A stretch of 64,000 nucleotides of DNA, taken from NCBI GenBank assembly GCA_963715045.1, contig CAVQRC010000006.1, positions 321,195-385,194 on the forward strand. The letters run 5' to 3'. The notes below the pieces were generated by a model. That model did no database searches and was not told where the DNA came from. It was given only the letters and a program-made list of their open reading frames with translations. The translations under genes were made by a program, and so were the position numbers. This DNA comes from CAVQRC01 sp963715045 (lineage in GTDB: Bacteria; Planctomycetota; Planctomycetia; Pirellulales; Lacipirellulaceae). Numbering within the stretch: the first letter of the stretch is position 1; every line of letters starts with the position of its first letter. This document shows positions 9,774-19,264 of this stretch, in pieces.

Positions 9774-10478
9774 TCATGAGTCATGCGCACTACGTGTTCC
9801 GCGTCGCAGACGTTCGCATTCGTCATAGAGGTGGAAGAAGAATTCGCGGAGGTTGCCGGCGGATTCTTGATAGCAGTGGCGGATGCATGCAGCTGTCAGA
9901 GGAAGATCGGTTGCCGCCGCCGGCGACCACCGCGCGAGCGGTTCGGTGTCGTGCGTGGGGCGTGCCGCGCGGTGTTGCGAGTGTTGCCACAGTCGCCGGG
10001 CGAGACGGGTCGCGATTCGCAGCGAGCTGGCGGTTTCCATGACGGTTGGCAAGAACGTCGACGCGTGGCTGGAAACCAGCAGGCCGCACCGTTGGTAGCG
10101 ACACGCCCAGCTTGTCGCGCGGCGGACCAGGGCTGCCAACGCCTCGAAGCCGTCGACGATCAGCAGTCCGCCGGTCACGTCACGGGCCGCAGACAGGATC
10201 GAGGACAGCGAAGGCTGTCCGCCGTCGTGGGTCCGCAGCACGCTGACCGCGATTCCGCGCCGTTCGCAATCAGAGGCCACCGTCGCGATCAGCGTCGACT
10301 TACCGGTGCCGTGCGGGCCGATGATCGCGCCCCGTCCTTCGTGCTCCGCGATTCGCGCGAGCAATTCAGGCAGGCTGTCGCCTTTCGGGAAGTGGTACCG
10401 TATCGCACCCGGCGTCACCCAGCGGGTCGCGAACGGGTTGTCGAGCGGCGGCCATCGGTGGGCATCATTCGGCATCAT
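9774..10478 (-). CDS. Small P-loop ATPase, third gene of a coupled unit
   Basis: 234 residues. Walker A is GPHGTGKST (about residue 48) and Walker B is GGLLIVDGFEAL. A Ser/Thr-rich sensor-like segment (LLVSSHAST) follows, and the C-terminal half is basic. No specific family is recognised; size and motif order fit small AAA/ExeA-like or ABC-like ATPases. The start ATG at 10478 overlaps the stop of the preceding gene by four bases (ATGA), implying translational coupling to the arrestin-like gene. A role in moving or assembling the two upstream products is a guess from context. Confidence 0.8.
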   Translation of the reverse strand: MMPNDAHRWPPLDNPFATRWVTPGAIRYHFPKGDSLPELLARIAEHEGRGAIIGPHGTGKSTLIATVASDCERRGIAVSVLRTHDGGQPSLSSILSAARDVTGGLLIVDGFEALAALVRRATSWACRYQRCGLLVSSHASTFLPTVMETASSLRIATRLARRLWQHSQHRAARPTHDTEPLARWSPAAATDLPLTAACIRHCYQESAGNLREFFFHLYDECERLRRGTRSAHDS

Positions 10479-10930
10479 CGGAGCCGCTGCGATTCGGAAC
10501 CAGCCGGTTGTTCTTCGCCGGCCGGGGCGTCGATGATTTCGGCCATGGCGACCAATCCAACTCGGAACGGGAGTTCTTCGACGAACTCCTGGCCACGGAT
10601 GAGGAATACGCGGACGCGGACACACCAGCGGACCTTGACGATCACCCCCTCGTAGCTGAGCGGAGCCGCGGGAAGTTCGCAGTGGAAGTGCCGTGGACTT
10701 CGCGGCGAGCGTGTCGGCGTGGCCGGTACGTCGTAGACGTCGCGCTGAAAGTGAATTACGGCAAGATCCTCATCGCCCTTGCCAACGGTATGCCACAGCA
10801 CAGAACACTCGATCGCGCGGACTTCTCGGGGGGGGACGTCGCAGACTTCGTAGGTGCCGCTGAGGGTTTGAGCGGGTTGGCAAACGGACGTGCCGGCGGA
10901 CAGGTGAATACGAATCGTCGGATCGGTCAC
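10475..10930 (-). CDS. Arrestin-like beta-sandwich protein, second gene of unit
   Basis: 151 residues starting at a GTG that overlaps the upstream stop (GTGA, 10927-10930). The pattern FHCELPAAPLSYEGVIVKVRW, then VRVRVFL and EELPFRVG, is reminiscent of arrestin/Vps26/Spo0M-type beta-sandwich domains. That assignment is by pattern only. No signal peptide or membrane span, so probably cytoplasmic. The C-terminal half of the upstream DUF3592 protein has a similar feel, so the two may pair. Its own stop overlaps the ATPase start. Confidence 0.72.
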   Translation of the reverse strand: MTDPTIRIHLSAGTSVCQPAQTLSGTYEVCDVPPREVRAIECSVLWHTVGKGDEDLAVIHFQRDVYDVPATPTRSPRSPRHFHCELPAAPLSYEGVIVKVRWCVRVRVFLIRGQEFVEELPFRVGLVAMAEIIDAPAGEEQPAGSESQRLR

Positions 10931-12228
10931 GGTTGGTCGGGCCTGTTCGCGGTGAGAAGCCGGGGATAGACGCAGATCGGGAACCGGCGAACATAGTCGG
11001 GCCGCCGTTCGAGGCGGCCGATCACGACGAGGCTCCAGGAGATCTCGTTGTGATCGGTTTGAAACGAGTGCATCGCGTCGCCGGGGAGCGAGATCTCGAA
11101 TCGCTCCTCGAAGGGTCTCGTCGGGACGATCTCGATATTCTCCCGGCTGTAGACCCGCCGCCGGACGACCTCGGCCGTAGAGGTTCGCGTATCGGTCCCC
11201 TGGCGAAACGTGGCCCGCTCGCGGCATTCGAGAATGACCTCGAGTTGATCCGCACGGAGCCGCCCGGCCTGGGCGATCAAGACGGCGTAGGTGCCACCCG
11301 GTTTGAACGGGTGCACCGCGACTTCCAGACGTGTCGCCCCGACGGCCGTCGCTCTCCACAAGTTCCGCGAAACGCTCAGCAACAGCGCGACGCCCACCAA
11401 CGCGAACGGCAACCAGCCGACCGCCAGCAGCCAACCGTTGTCGCTGCCCCGCCGAATCGCGACGATCGCAATCACGACGACGCAAACGTTCCACAGCAAG
11501 GCCAGCGCGACCAGGGCCGCCATTTGCCAGCCCGCCGCGATGTCGCTCGGAAGTCGATAAGTAAGCTGCGTCCCCGGGCTGTTCACGACGTTCTCGACCG
11601 CTGGAATCGCGAACAATATCTGGCCGTCTTGCTGCTGTGGCGTCGCCCGCAGGCCCTGAGTGGTACGCGCCTTCAGCGAAGTTCGCCGCTCCACGCTCGT
11701 CAGCGACTGCAACCACGTCGTCCCCAGGCCAACGCCTCCCAACGCGGTGAACGTGATCGGGATCAGCATCAAGATCCAGGGCCACACGCGATAGCCACGC
11801 ACGACGACGACCTTGGTCGGGTCGCGAGAATCGTACCAGCACACATACCGCCGGCCGATTTCGAATTCGTCGACGCGGCGTTCCGCTTCCTCGCGATCCA
11901 TGTTGAAGGCATAGACGGCATCGTAGGTGTCCTGCTGATAGAGTTCGCCGCCGGCCTCGTACTGGACGACGATCTCGGGACGATACATGCCACCTTCGGC
12001 GGCCTTGGTCATGACGCGGGCGGCGACGACCGTGGCCGTGCCCTGGACGTAATACTGGTTCGCCCGCCATTGAGGGAGAATGTATCGCGAGGCGACCAGC
12101 CAGACGCCGACCACGCCGGCCACGAACAGGACGAAGTAGAAGACGCCTTCCCCGAGTCGTCCGAACCACCGCACGCCGGTGCGACGATCCCCCCGCTTCT
12201 TGGGGAACAAAAAGAATCTGCCGGGCAT
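10927..12228 (-). CDS. DUF3592 domain membrane protein, first gene of unit
   Basis: 433 residues. N-terminal membrane span (about 25-48, VFYFVLFVAGVVGVWLVASRYI), then a DUF3592 domain (GTATVVAARVMTK ... VQYEAGGELYQ ... YVCWYDSRDPTKVVV), a second hydrophobic segment (WPWILMLIPITFTALGGVG), and two further spans around residues 240-285. The C-terminal 140 residues form a beta-rich domain ending in SWSLVVIGRLERRPDYVRRFP, possibly arrestin-like. Function unknown. The stop overlaps the next start by four bases, making a three-gene operon. Start ATG 12228 precedes the first span with a basic stretch. Confidence 0.82.
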   Translation of the reverse strand: MPGRFFLFPKKRGDRRTGVRWFGRLGEGVFYFVLFVAGVVGVWLVASRYILPQWRANQYYVQGTATVVAARVMTKAAEGGMYRPEIVVQYEAGGELYQQDTYDAVYAFNMDREEAERRVDEFEIGRRYVCWYDSRDPTKVVVVRGYRVWPWILMLIPITFTALGGVGLGTTWLQSLTSVERRTSLKARTTQGLRATPQQQDGQILFAIPAVENVVNSPGTQLTYRLPSDIAAGWQMAALVALALLWNVCVVVIAIVAIRRGSDNGWLLAVGWLPFALVGVALLLSVSRNLWRATAVGATRLEVAVHPFKPGGTYAVLIAQAGRLRADQLEVILECRERATFRQGTDTRTSTAEVVRRRVYSRENIEIVPTRPFEERFEISLPGDAMHSFQTDHNEISWSLVVIGRLERRPDYVRRFPICVYPRLLTANRPDQP

Positions 12229-12724
12229 GGAGAGGGATCGGGGATCGGGGATCGGGGGTCAGGGATCAGTCTCGTCCCTGAAGGTTGCTTCTCGGGCCTT
12301 GTGGTACAAGGGGCCGGAGCACGCGATCCGTGGGCCGACGGCGGTTGCCCGCCGCGAGCGGGTGCAGGATTGCAGTTGCGGAGGTCCCGCCTCTGGCAGC
12401 AATTCCTTGGCGAATTGACCGAGATCGGTCAGCTTAGCTCTGGCTCTGTCCAGTTAGCTCACGCGGGAAAGGAATCGGCATGAGCAAGGAAGCTCCAAAT
12501 GCCGTCGTACGATCCGAAGACACTTCCGAAAAGATAGGTTCGCAGCCCTCGATGTCGGGGGCGGCTCGTCGGGCCACTTTCCGTGAGGAATTCGTCATTG
12601 GGCATTCCCTAGTCATTAGTCATGCGACGCTGGGCCGCTGCACCGCACCGATCAGGCCGTTGCTGCACCCGCCGCGAGCCGCGCTCGCGGCGGGACGAAG
12701 CGTCAAGACTGCCGTGTCGCGGAG
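12229..12724. other. Gene-free region with two repeat families
   Basis: About 500 bases upstream of the DUF3592 operon. It holds the GGGATCGGGGATC tandem at 12232-12269 and the TTCGTCATTGGGCATTCC/AGTCATTAGTCAT words at 12591-12623. No convincing gene. Confidence 0.5.
12232..12269. repeat. GGGATCGG short tandem repeat
   Basis: About four imperfect copies of GGGATCG(G)GG ending in GGGGTCAGGGATCAG. The complementary words (CCCCGACCCCTGA) recur as a cluster at 35066-35110. Confidence 0.75.
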
Positions 12725-13000
12725 TTATTTCAGGCGAAATCGCCGATCTTCACGGTAAAAGCCGATCTCCTCGAGTGCTCGATAGACCTCTTCGAGCGTC
12801 TTCTCGCCGAAATTGGAGATGCTCAAAAGGTCTTCGCGGCTGGCATTCAGCAGATGTTCGACGGTGAAGATCCCACGTTCCTCGAGGCAGTTCGTGGTGC
12901 GGACGGCGAGTCCGATCTCGGCCGTACTCATTTCCAGACGCGACTTCAAATTGGCAGATTCTTCCAGGAACGGATTGATGGGGATACGGGTACGTGACAT
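12725..13000 (-). CDS. Free-standing RNA polymerase alpha C-terminal-domain-like protein
   Basis: 91 residues that resemble only the C-terminal domain of RpoA: MSTAEIGLAVRTTNCLEERG, IFTVEHLLNASREDLLSISNFG and EKTLEEVYRALEEIG match the alpha-CTD helix-hairpin pattern (LSVRTTNCL, LLKTEANLLRTPNFG-type, SLEEI). There is no alpha N-terminal domain in front; the upstream open frame is short and non-homologous. In RpoA this domain contacts UP-element DNA and activators, so a stand-alone copy could act as a transcription accessory. The ATG at 13000 is preceded by GGGAGGGAG, a good ribosome binding site. It is a single gene. Confidence 0.85.
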   Translation of the reverse strand: MSRTRIPINPFLEESANLKSRLEMSTAEIGLAVRTTNCLEERGIFTVEHLLNASREDLLSISNFGEKTLEEVYRALEEIGFYREDRRFRLK

Positions 13001-13323
13001 GGGGCTCCCTCCCTTGGCGAGTGGGATCTCCGCGGGATCGAGATCCACTGCGGAGATCGAAACGGGTAAACGCGGACATCGAACGCGGCATCCACCGCGG
13101 CCGTACTATAGCAAAACCAGCCCGATTCGCGGCCCGGGAGGCGGGGAAAACCAGTGGCCATTTTCCCCGCCTGCTAGCAGCGATACGCCAGCAGGTCCGA
13201 TGGCCGCCGCCGTGGAAATCCGTATATTGCAATGGGTTTGCCGTCGCACGCGGCAGTGATCCGGATGCCCGAGTCCTGCTCGGTCATGACACGCGAAGCC
13301 CTCCTCCTGCGATCCGATCGCCT
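13001..13323. other. Intergenic region between divergent genes
   Basis: 323 bases between the alpha-CTD gene (leftward) and uvrD (rightward). It must hold both promoters. I see no gene, repeat or hairpin that I can support. Confidence 0.45.
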
Positions 13324-15717
13324 GTGAATCTTTCGGCCGCTATCGAAGAATTGACTCCGCCGCAGCAAGAAGCGGTGCGGCACGTGCAGGGACCCCTGCT
13401 GGTGCTGGCTGGTCCCGGAAGTGGCAAGACCCGAGTGATCACGCATCGGGTGGCCCACCTGCTCGGCGAGGGCATCCCGGCCCGGGAAATCCTCGCTTTG
13501 ACGTTCACCAACAAAGCCGCCGACGAGATGCACAATCGGATCGCCGAATTGACCGGCGGCGAGCACGTGTGGGTGAGTACGTTTCACAAGTTCGGGGCCC
13601 GACTGCTCAGGGAATACGCCGCCTGCGTCGGGTTGCAGTCGAACTTCACGATCTACGATCAACGCGACAGTGTGCAGGCCTTGAAACAGGTCATCGAGTC
13701 GATCGGCGTCAAGACGATGCACTACACGCCCCAGCGAATCGCCCAGGCGATCAGTTCGGCCAAGAACAAACTGGTGACGCCCGAAGAGTACCGGCCGCTG
13801 ACGGGGCGGCCGATCACCGAACTGGTGGCCCAGATCTACCCCGCCTATCAACAACGGATGCTGGCTTCCAGTGCGGTCGACTTCGACGACCTCCTGATGC
13901 ACGTGGCCGTGATGCTGTTTCGCAATCCAGAGTTGCGGACGACGCTCGACGCCCGGTTCCGATACGTGCTCGTGGACGAGTATCAGGACACCAATCGGGC
14001 CCAATACGTGATGCTGCGGGGACTCAACGCGGATCATCCGAACCTGGCCGTGACGGGAGACCCCGACCAGTCGATCTATGGCTGGCGGGGGGCAAACATC
14101 GGCAACATCCTGGAGTTCGAAACCGATTTCCCCCAGACCCGTGTAGTCCGCTTGGAGCAGAACTTCCGCAGCACCAAGCGCATTCTCGAGGTGGCCGATC
14201 AGTTGATTCGCCACAACGTGCAGCGGAAGCAGAAGGCGCTCTTTACCGAGAACGAGACCGGCGCCCAGGTGCGGCTGGTAACCTATCCCACCGGCCTCGA
14301 CGAGGCCCAGCAGATCGCCGCCCGGATCCAGGCCGCGATCCGGTCCGGGAGCCGACGGCCGCGGGACTTCGCGATTTTCTTTCGGGTCAATGCCCTTTCG
14401 CGAAACCTCGAAGCGGCGTTGCGAGAGCAGGGCGTCCCCTACCAGCTGGTTCGGGCCCAGGAGTTTTTTGAGCGGAAGGAAATCAAGGATGTCCTGGCGT
14501 ATTGCCAGTTGCTCAACAATCCTCGCGATGACGTGGCTTTGTTGCGAACGATCAACACACCGCCGCGAGGGATCGGAAAGAAGACCATCGAGCGGCTGGC
14601 CGCAGACGCCTACGTCCGGGGGATCCCGCTGCTCGAAGCGGCCCGCCAGGCCGGCATGGTTGAGGGCCTCAGCAAACGGGCCGCGATCCTCGTGGCCAAA
14701 TTCGTGAAGATCGTCGATCGCCTTGGCGAATTCGCCGATGGCCACGTCGAAGAGATCATCGGCCGCATTCTCGAGGAAACGGGATATCGCGAGTACCTTC
14801 GCGAAGCCGACGAGGAAGATGGACGCGACCGCCTGGCCAATACGGAGGAACTGCTGACCGACGCGCGGGTGTTCGACGAAGAGTATCCCGAAGGCGGCGG
14901 ACTGGAGGACTACCTCGAACGTCTGTGGCTCGTGGGCGACGTCGACGAGTGGGATCGGGAGAGCGAGAAGGTTTCACTGATGACGCTCCACGCGGCGAAG
15001 GGCCTGGAGTTTCCGGTGGTCTACCTGACGGCCCTGGAGCAGGGGTTGTTGCCTCACGAGCGGTCGTGTGACAATCCGGCCCAACTCGAGGAAGAGCGGC
15101 GGCTGCTGTTCGTCGGGGTGACGCGTGCACAGGAAGAATTGCACGTCAGCAATTCCGCGCGGCGAGACTATCGCGGCGAGCGGCGGTCGACGATTCCGAG
15201 CGAGTTCCTGATGGAAATGCGAACCGCTTCGATGGAGATTCAGACGCCGCATCGGTTCGCGAGCGACTCGCTCTCGGCGGCCCAAATGGCCGGAATCTGG
15301 GATGACGAGACAGCTGAATTGGCGGATGAAGTCGAACACGACGGATTCGCACAGGAAGGCAGTCAGGTTTGCTTCGGCAGCGAGCACCTCGACGGCGTCG
15401 ATCAAGTCGCCGAGCCTGACCTGCAACCGGGCGTCGAGACGCCTCCCGCCGATCCGCAGCTGGCGAAGGCGTGTACCACGGCCGCGGCGTTGGCCGGTGA
15501 AGCGGCGGCGGCCCTGGAGAAAGCCGATGTATCGCCGGACGATTTCGTACTGGGAATGGCCGTCCTGCATCCCGACTATGGGCCGGGCAAGATCGTGGCC
15601 ATGTCCGGGGCCGGCAGGTATCGGCGGGCGAAGGTGCGATTTGCGTTAACGGGAGAGCACAGCTTTGTCTTGCGCACACGGACTTGCGTCCGGCGCGTCG
15701 CAGATGACGGCGGTTGA
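13324..15717 (+). CDS. UvrD/PcrA family ATP-dependent DNA helicase
   Basis: 797-residue SF1A 3'-5' helicase. Motifs in order: Q-motif/N-terminus ELTPPQQEAV, Walker A LAGPGSGKT, Ia LTFTNKAADEM, II VDEYQDTN, III GDPDQSIYGWRGA, IV LEQNFRST, V TLHAAKGLEFPVVYL, VI VGVTRAQEEL. The C-terminal 60 residues (VLGMAVLHPDYGPGKI) form the Tudor-like domain that in PcrA binds RNA polymerase. It unwinds DNA in excision repair and removes stalled complexes. Start is the GTG at 13324 (VNLSAAIEELTPPQ); upstream frame is unconserved. mfd follows on the same strand, a functional pairing since both act on stalled RNA polymerase. Confidence 0.95.
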   Translation: MNLSAAIEELTPPQQEAVRHVQGPLLVLAGPGSGKTRVITHRVAHLLGEGIPAREILALTFTNKAADEMHNRIAELTGGEHVWVSTFHKFGARLLREYAACVGLQSNFTIYDQRDSVQALKQVIESIGVKTMHYTPQRIAQAISSAKNKLVTPEEYRPLTGRPITELVAQIYPAYQQRMLASSAVDFDDLLMHVAVMLFRNPELRTTLDARFRYVLVDEYQDTNRAQYVMLRGLNADHPNLAVTGDPDQSIYGWRGANIGNILEFETDFPQTRVVRLEQNFRSTKRILEVADQLIRHNVQRKQKALFTENETGAQVRLVTYPTGLDEAQQIAARIQAAIRSGSRRPRDFAIFFRVNALSRNLEAALREQGVPYQLVRAQEFFERKEIKDVLAYCQLLNNPRDDVALLRTINTPPRGIGKKTIERLAADAYVRGIPLLEAARQAGMVEGLSKRAAILVAKFVKIVDRLGEFADGHVEEIIGRILEETGYREYLREADEEDGRDRLANTEELLTDARVFDEEYPEGGGLEDYLERLWLVGDVDEWDRESEKVSLMTLHAAKGLEFPVVYLTALEQGLLPHERSCDNPAQLEEERRLLFVGVTRAQEELHVSNSARRDYRGERRSTIPSEFLMEMRTASMEIQTPHRFASDSLSAAQMAGIWDDETAELADEVEHDGFAQEGSQVCFGSEHLDGVDQVAEPDLQPGVETPPADPQLAKACTTAAALAGEAAAALEKADVSPDDFVLGMAVLHPDYGPGKIVAMSGAGRYRRAKVRFALTGEHSFVLRTRTCVRRVADDGG

Positions 15718-15942
15718 CCGCACGTTGACGACCGTCTCGGTAGTCATTCGGGAAGTGAGCACCGCAGTTGGCTGACGGTCGGGGCAGGTCGCGGTGCCGT
15801 AGGCGGCCGCCGATTCGCTCGCGGATAATGCCATCGCACACGCTCACGTAAGGAAGTACTCAGTCGACCTACCGGCAGGCCAGTTCCCATGGCTTGCCGG
15901 TCCCTGTTGTTCACGCCCTGCCTGTCACGTCCTGGTTTGGAA

Positions 15943-18900
15943 ATGCCGGTCGTCCCGCCCACCACTTCCCCTGTTACGCTCCGCGACGTCGCCCGGGGGC
16001 TGGCTACGCGGCACGCCGGTTTCGAGGCCGTCGTGGCGAGTCTGCGGGACGGACACAGCGGTACGCTGGGAGGAGTCTGGGGAGCGGCGCGGGCGGTGGT
16101 GGCCGCCGGGTTGCGGGCCGCTGCACCGGCGAATCTGATCGTCGTCTGCCCCCATCCTTCCGACGTCGACGACTTCGTCGACAATTACGCGATTTTCGCC
16201 GCCGACGAAGTCGCCATCCTTCCTGCCTGGGACAACGAGCCGGGCGAGCGGGTCCTGCACGACGAGATCTACGGCGATCGGCTCGGACTCCTGAAGCGAC
16301 TTGCCAGCGGGAATGGCCCGCCGGTCATCGCCACGAGTATTCGCAGCCTGTTGCAGCCGGTGCCCTCGGCCGCCCAGCTCGCTGCCGCCACACGGCGTCT
16401 GGCAGTGGGAGACACGATCGACGAAGAGGAATTCGCGACGTGGCTCGTCGAGTGTGGCTTTCACGCCACCACGGCGGTCGAGCTCCCGGGTGAAATCGCC
16501 CGCCGCGGCGGCATCCTCGACGTCTTCGCACCCGACTGGCGGCAGCCCGTGCGGATCGAACTGTTCGGAGACGAAATCGAATCGATTCGTCGCTTCAGCA
16601 TCGAAACCCAACGCAGCCAGGATCTGCTGGATGAGGTCGAAGTGACCGGTATTCAGCCCACCATCGACGATCGCGAACACTTCCCGCGGTACCTCCCGGA
16701 GAACGCCTGGTTCATCCTCGTCGAACCGCACGAACTCGAACAGGAAGGGCACCACTATCTGCAGCGGCTCGAGCGACCGCAGGATTTTCATGCCGTCAAT
16801 CAGGTCATCGCCGAGATGCTCCGCTTCCCTTCGGTGACCGCCGCCGGGATTCCCGCCGGATCGTTGGAAACGACCTGCCACCTGCAGCTCGAATCCGTCG
16901 AACGATTCAGCGGTGATATCGCCCGCGTCCGCAAAGAACTCGACGACGTCGCGGCCGATCAACAGGTGTTCGTCGTCTGCCCGACCGCCGCTGAGATCCA
17001 TCGACTCTCCGAACTCTTTGCAGAAACGCTCGTTGCCCGGCAAGGACATCTCGGGTTTGTCGAGGGTCGACTCCACGGTGGCTTCCGATTGATTCCCGAA
17101 GGGATCACGATCGTCGGGGGCAACGAACTGTTTGCCCGCGAAGAGCAGGGGCGGACGACGCGCCGCCGGCTGGGGCGGGCGATCGACAGCTTCCTCCAAC
17201 TACGCCAGGGCGATCTGGTCGTGCACCTGTCCCACGGCATCGGTCGGTACCGGGGGCTTTCGGTCCTCGACAAGGATGGGGTCGTCGAAGAGTTTCTCGA
17301 ACTCGAATATCACGGTGGCACGAGGATCTACGTGCCCGCGAGCAAGATCGAGCTGGTCCAGAAATATGTCGGCGGACGCAAGGCCGTCCCGAAACTCGCC
17401 CGCGTCGGAGGACGAGCCTGGATCCGCCAGAAGCGGGCCGCCGAGGCCGCGGCCTCGGATCTGGCGGCCGAGATGATCGATCTCCAGGCCGCTCGGCAGA
17501 GCCGCCCCGGAATCGCGTTTCCCCCCGACACCCCCTGGCAGCACGACTTCGACGCCTCGTTCCCGTTCGAGGAAACGCCCGATCAGCTTCAGGCGATCGG
17601 GGCCATCAAGGCCGACATGACCCGCTCGCGGCCCATGGATCGACTGTTGTGCGGCGACGTGGGCTTCGGCAAGACCGAACTGGCGATCCGGGCGGCGTTC
17701 AAGGCGATCGACGCCGGCTACCAGGTCGCGGTCCTGGTCCCGACGACGATTCTGGCCGAACAGCACTACCGCACGTTTACTGGTCGGATGGCCGAGTTCC
17801 CCTTCGAGGTCGCCGCCCTGTCCCGGTTCTGCAGCAAGCGGCGACAGACCGAGATCATCAAGAGCCTGGCGGCCGGCAAGATCGACGTCGTGGTCGGCAC
17901 GCATCGCCTCGCGCAACGAGACGTCCAATTCGCCAACCTGGGGCTGATCATCATCGACGAAGAACAGCGGTTCGGGGTCGCGGTCAAGGAGCGGCTCAAG
18001 GCGATTCGGGCGACGGTGGACGTGTTGACGATGAGCGCGACGCCGATTCCGCGAACCCTGCACATGTCGTTGCTCGGAATCCGCGACATCTCCAACCTGG
18101 AAACTCCGCCCGAAGATCGCCTGGCCGTCGAGACGCGGGTCTGCCGATTCGATGAAGACTTGATTCGGCATGCGATTCTCAGGGAGCTCAATCGGGAGGG
18201 CCAGATTTTCTTCGTGCACAATCGGGTCCACGACATCGACCAGCTCGCCGCGCGCCTGCAGCGGATCGTTCCCGAGGCGCGGATCGACGTCGGGCACGGA
18301 CAGATGGCGGAGGGACAACTCGAGGAGGTGATGCTGCGATTCATCGACCGTCAGACCGATGTTCTGCTGGCAACGACGATCATCGAGAGCGGCCTCGACA
18401 TTCCCAATGCGAACACGATCTTCATCGATGGGGCCGATCGGTATGGGCTCGCCGATCTGCACCAGCTTCGCGGCCGTGTGGGGCGATACAAACATCGAGC
18501 GTATTGCTATCTGCTGATCGATGAGAACCGGCAGCTCACTCCCGAGGCGGCGCGGCGGCTGCGGGCGATCGAGGAATTCAGTCAGATGGGAGCCGGTTTC
18601 GCGATCGCGATGCGGGATCTCGAGTTGCGCGGGGCGGGGAACCTGATCGGCAGCGAGCAAAGCGGGCACCTGGCGGCGGTGGGATACGAACTCTATTGCG
18701 CGCTGCTGGAAACCAGCGTGCGGCAGCAGCGGAAACTTCCTCCCAAAGAGGTGGTCGACGTTTCGGTCGATCTCCCGGGTACCGCCTACCTGCCCTCCAG
18801 CTACGTGCCGGACATGCGGCTGAAGATCGATCTCTACCGGCGGATCGCCCGAATCAATCAACTTGACGCAGTCGCCGAAATGCAGGTCGAACTGAAGGAT

Positions 18901-19170
18901 CGCTTCGGCCCGCTCCCGGGCGTGGTGCGGCAGCTGCTCGATCTGGCCGAACTTCGTGTGCTCGCCCACGCCAGGCAGATCGCGAGCATCGATCTGGAGG
19001 ACAAGTATGTGGTGTTTCGCTTCAGCGCTCCGCGCAGCTGCCGGGAGCTGGCCACCGAGCGGGGACGCCAGATGCGGCTCGTCGATCCGCAAACCATCTA
19101 CCTGCCCATCGATCCCGGGGTGATTTCCCGGGGCGAGTTGCTGAAAACCCTCAAACCGCTGTTGCAGTAG
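15943..19170 (+). CDS. mfd: Transcription-repair coupling factor
   Basis: About 1075 residues and unbroken. Mfd displaces stalled RNA polymerase and recruits UvrA. Visible parts: UvrB-like N-terminal region (RRGGILDVFAPDW, RIELFGDEIESIRRF), the RNA-polymerase-interacting domain (VHLSHGIGRYRGL), Walker A GDVGFGKTE, DEEQ box IIDEEQRFGV, helicase motifs MSATPIPRTLHMSL and TTIIESGLDIPNANT, HQLRGRVGR, and the TRCF C-terminal domain (YVPDMRLKIDLYRRIA). I chose ATG 15943 (MPVVPPTTSP), where homology begins; the frame also offers an ATG at 15889. It shares a direction with uvrD. Confidence 0.97.
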   Translation: MPVVPPTTSPVTLRDVARGLATRHAGFEAVVASLRDGHSGTLGGVWGAARAVVAAGLRAAAPANLIVVCPHPSDVDDFVDNYAIFAADEVAILPAWDNEPGERVLHDEIYGDRLGLLKRLASGNGPPVIATSIRSLLQPVPSAAQLAAATRRLAVGDTIDEEEFATWLVECGFHATTAVELPGEIARRGGILDVFAPDWRQPVRIELFGDEIESIRRFSIETQRSQDLLDEVEVTGIQPTIDDREHFPRYLPENAWFILVEPHELEQEGHHYLQRLERPQDFHAVNQVIAEMLRFPSVTAAGIPAGSLETTCHLQLESVERFSGDIARVRKELDDVAADQQVFVVCPTAAEIHRLSELFAETLVARQGHLGFVEGRLHGGFRLIPEGITIVGGNELFAREEQGRTTRRRLGRAIDSFLQLRQGDLVVHLSHGIGRYRGLSVLDKDGVVEEFLELEYHGGTRIYVPASKIELVQKYVGGRKAVPKLARVGGRAWIRQKRAAEAAASDLAAEMIDLQAARQSRPGIAFPPDTPWQHDFDASFPFEETPDQLQAIGAIKADMTRSRPMDRLLCGDVGFGKTELAIRAAFKAIDAGYQVAVLVPTTILAEQHYRTFTGRMAEFPFEVAALSRFCSKRRQTEIIKSLAAGKIDVVVGTHRLAQRDVQFANLGLIIIDEEQRFGVAVKERLKAIRATVDVLTMSATPIPRTLHMSLLGIRDISNLETPPEDRLAVETRVCRFDEDLIRHAILRELNREGQIFFVHNRVHDIDQLAARLQRIVPEARIDVGHGQMAEGQLEEVMLRFIDRQTDVLLATTIIESGLDIPNANTIFIDGADRYGLADLHQLRGRVGRYKHRAYCYLLIDENRQLTPEAARRLRAIEEFSQMGAGFAIAMRDLELRGAGNLIGSEQSGHLAAVGYELYCALLETSVRQQRKLPPKEVVDVSVDLPGTAYLPSSYVPDMRLKIDLYRRIARINQLDAVAEMQVELKDRFGPLPGVVRQLLDLAELRVLAHARQIASIDLEDKYVVFRFSAPRSCRELATERGRQMRLVDPQTIYLPIDPGVISRGELLKTLKPLLQ

Positions 19171-19264
19171 ACTTCGCGACCTGTCTACAATCCGCCGCTT
19201 TTCTTGCAGACTCGTTCGCGGAAACACACCAGGAGCCGGTTGCGAAGGATCGTACTCGGTGCTC

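Noticed and set aside
10933..12483. 516-codon open frame opposite the DUF3592 gene
   Set aside because: Asp/Arg-rich mirror of a GC-rich coding strand; the minus strand has spans, domain order and overlapping starts.
13174..14745. 523-codon frame opposite uvrD
   Set aside because: Complement of conserved helicase motifs; no signal of its own.
19165..19205. Possible terminator after mfd (TAGAC...GTCTA, then CTTTTCTT)
   Set aside because: The stem is only five pairs and the T-tract is weak and distant.
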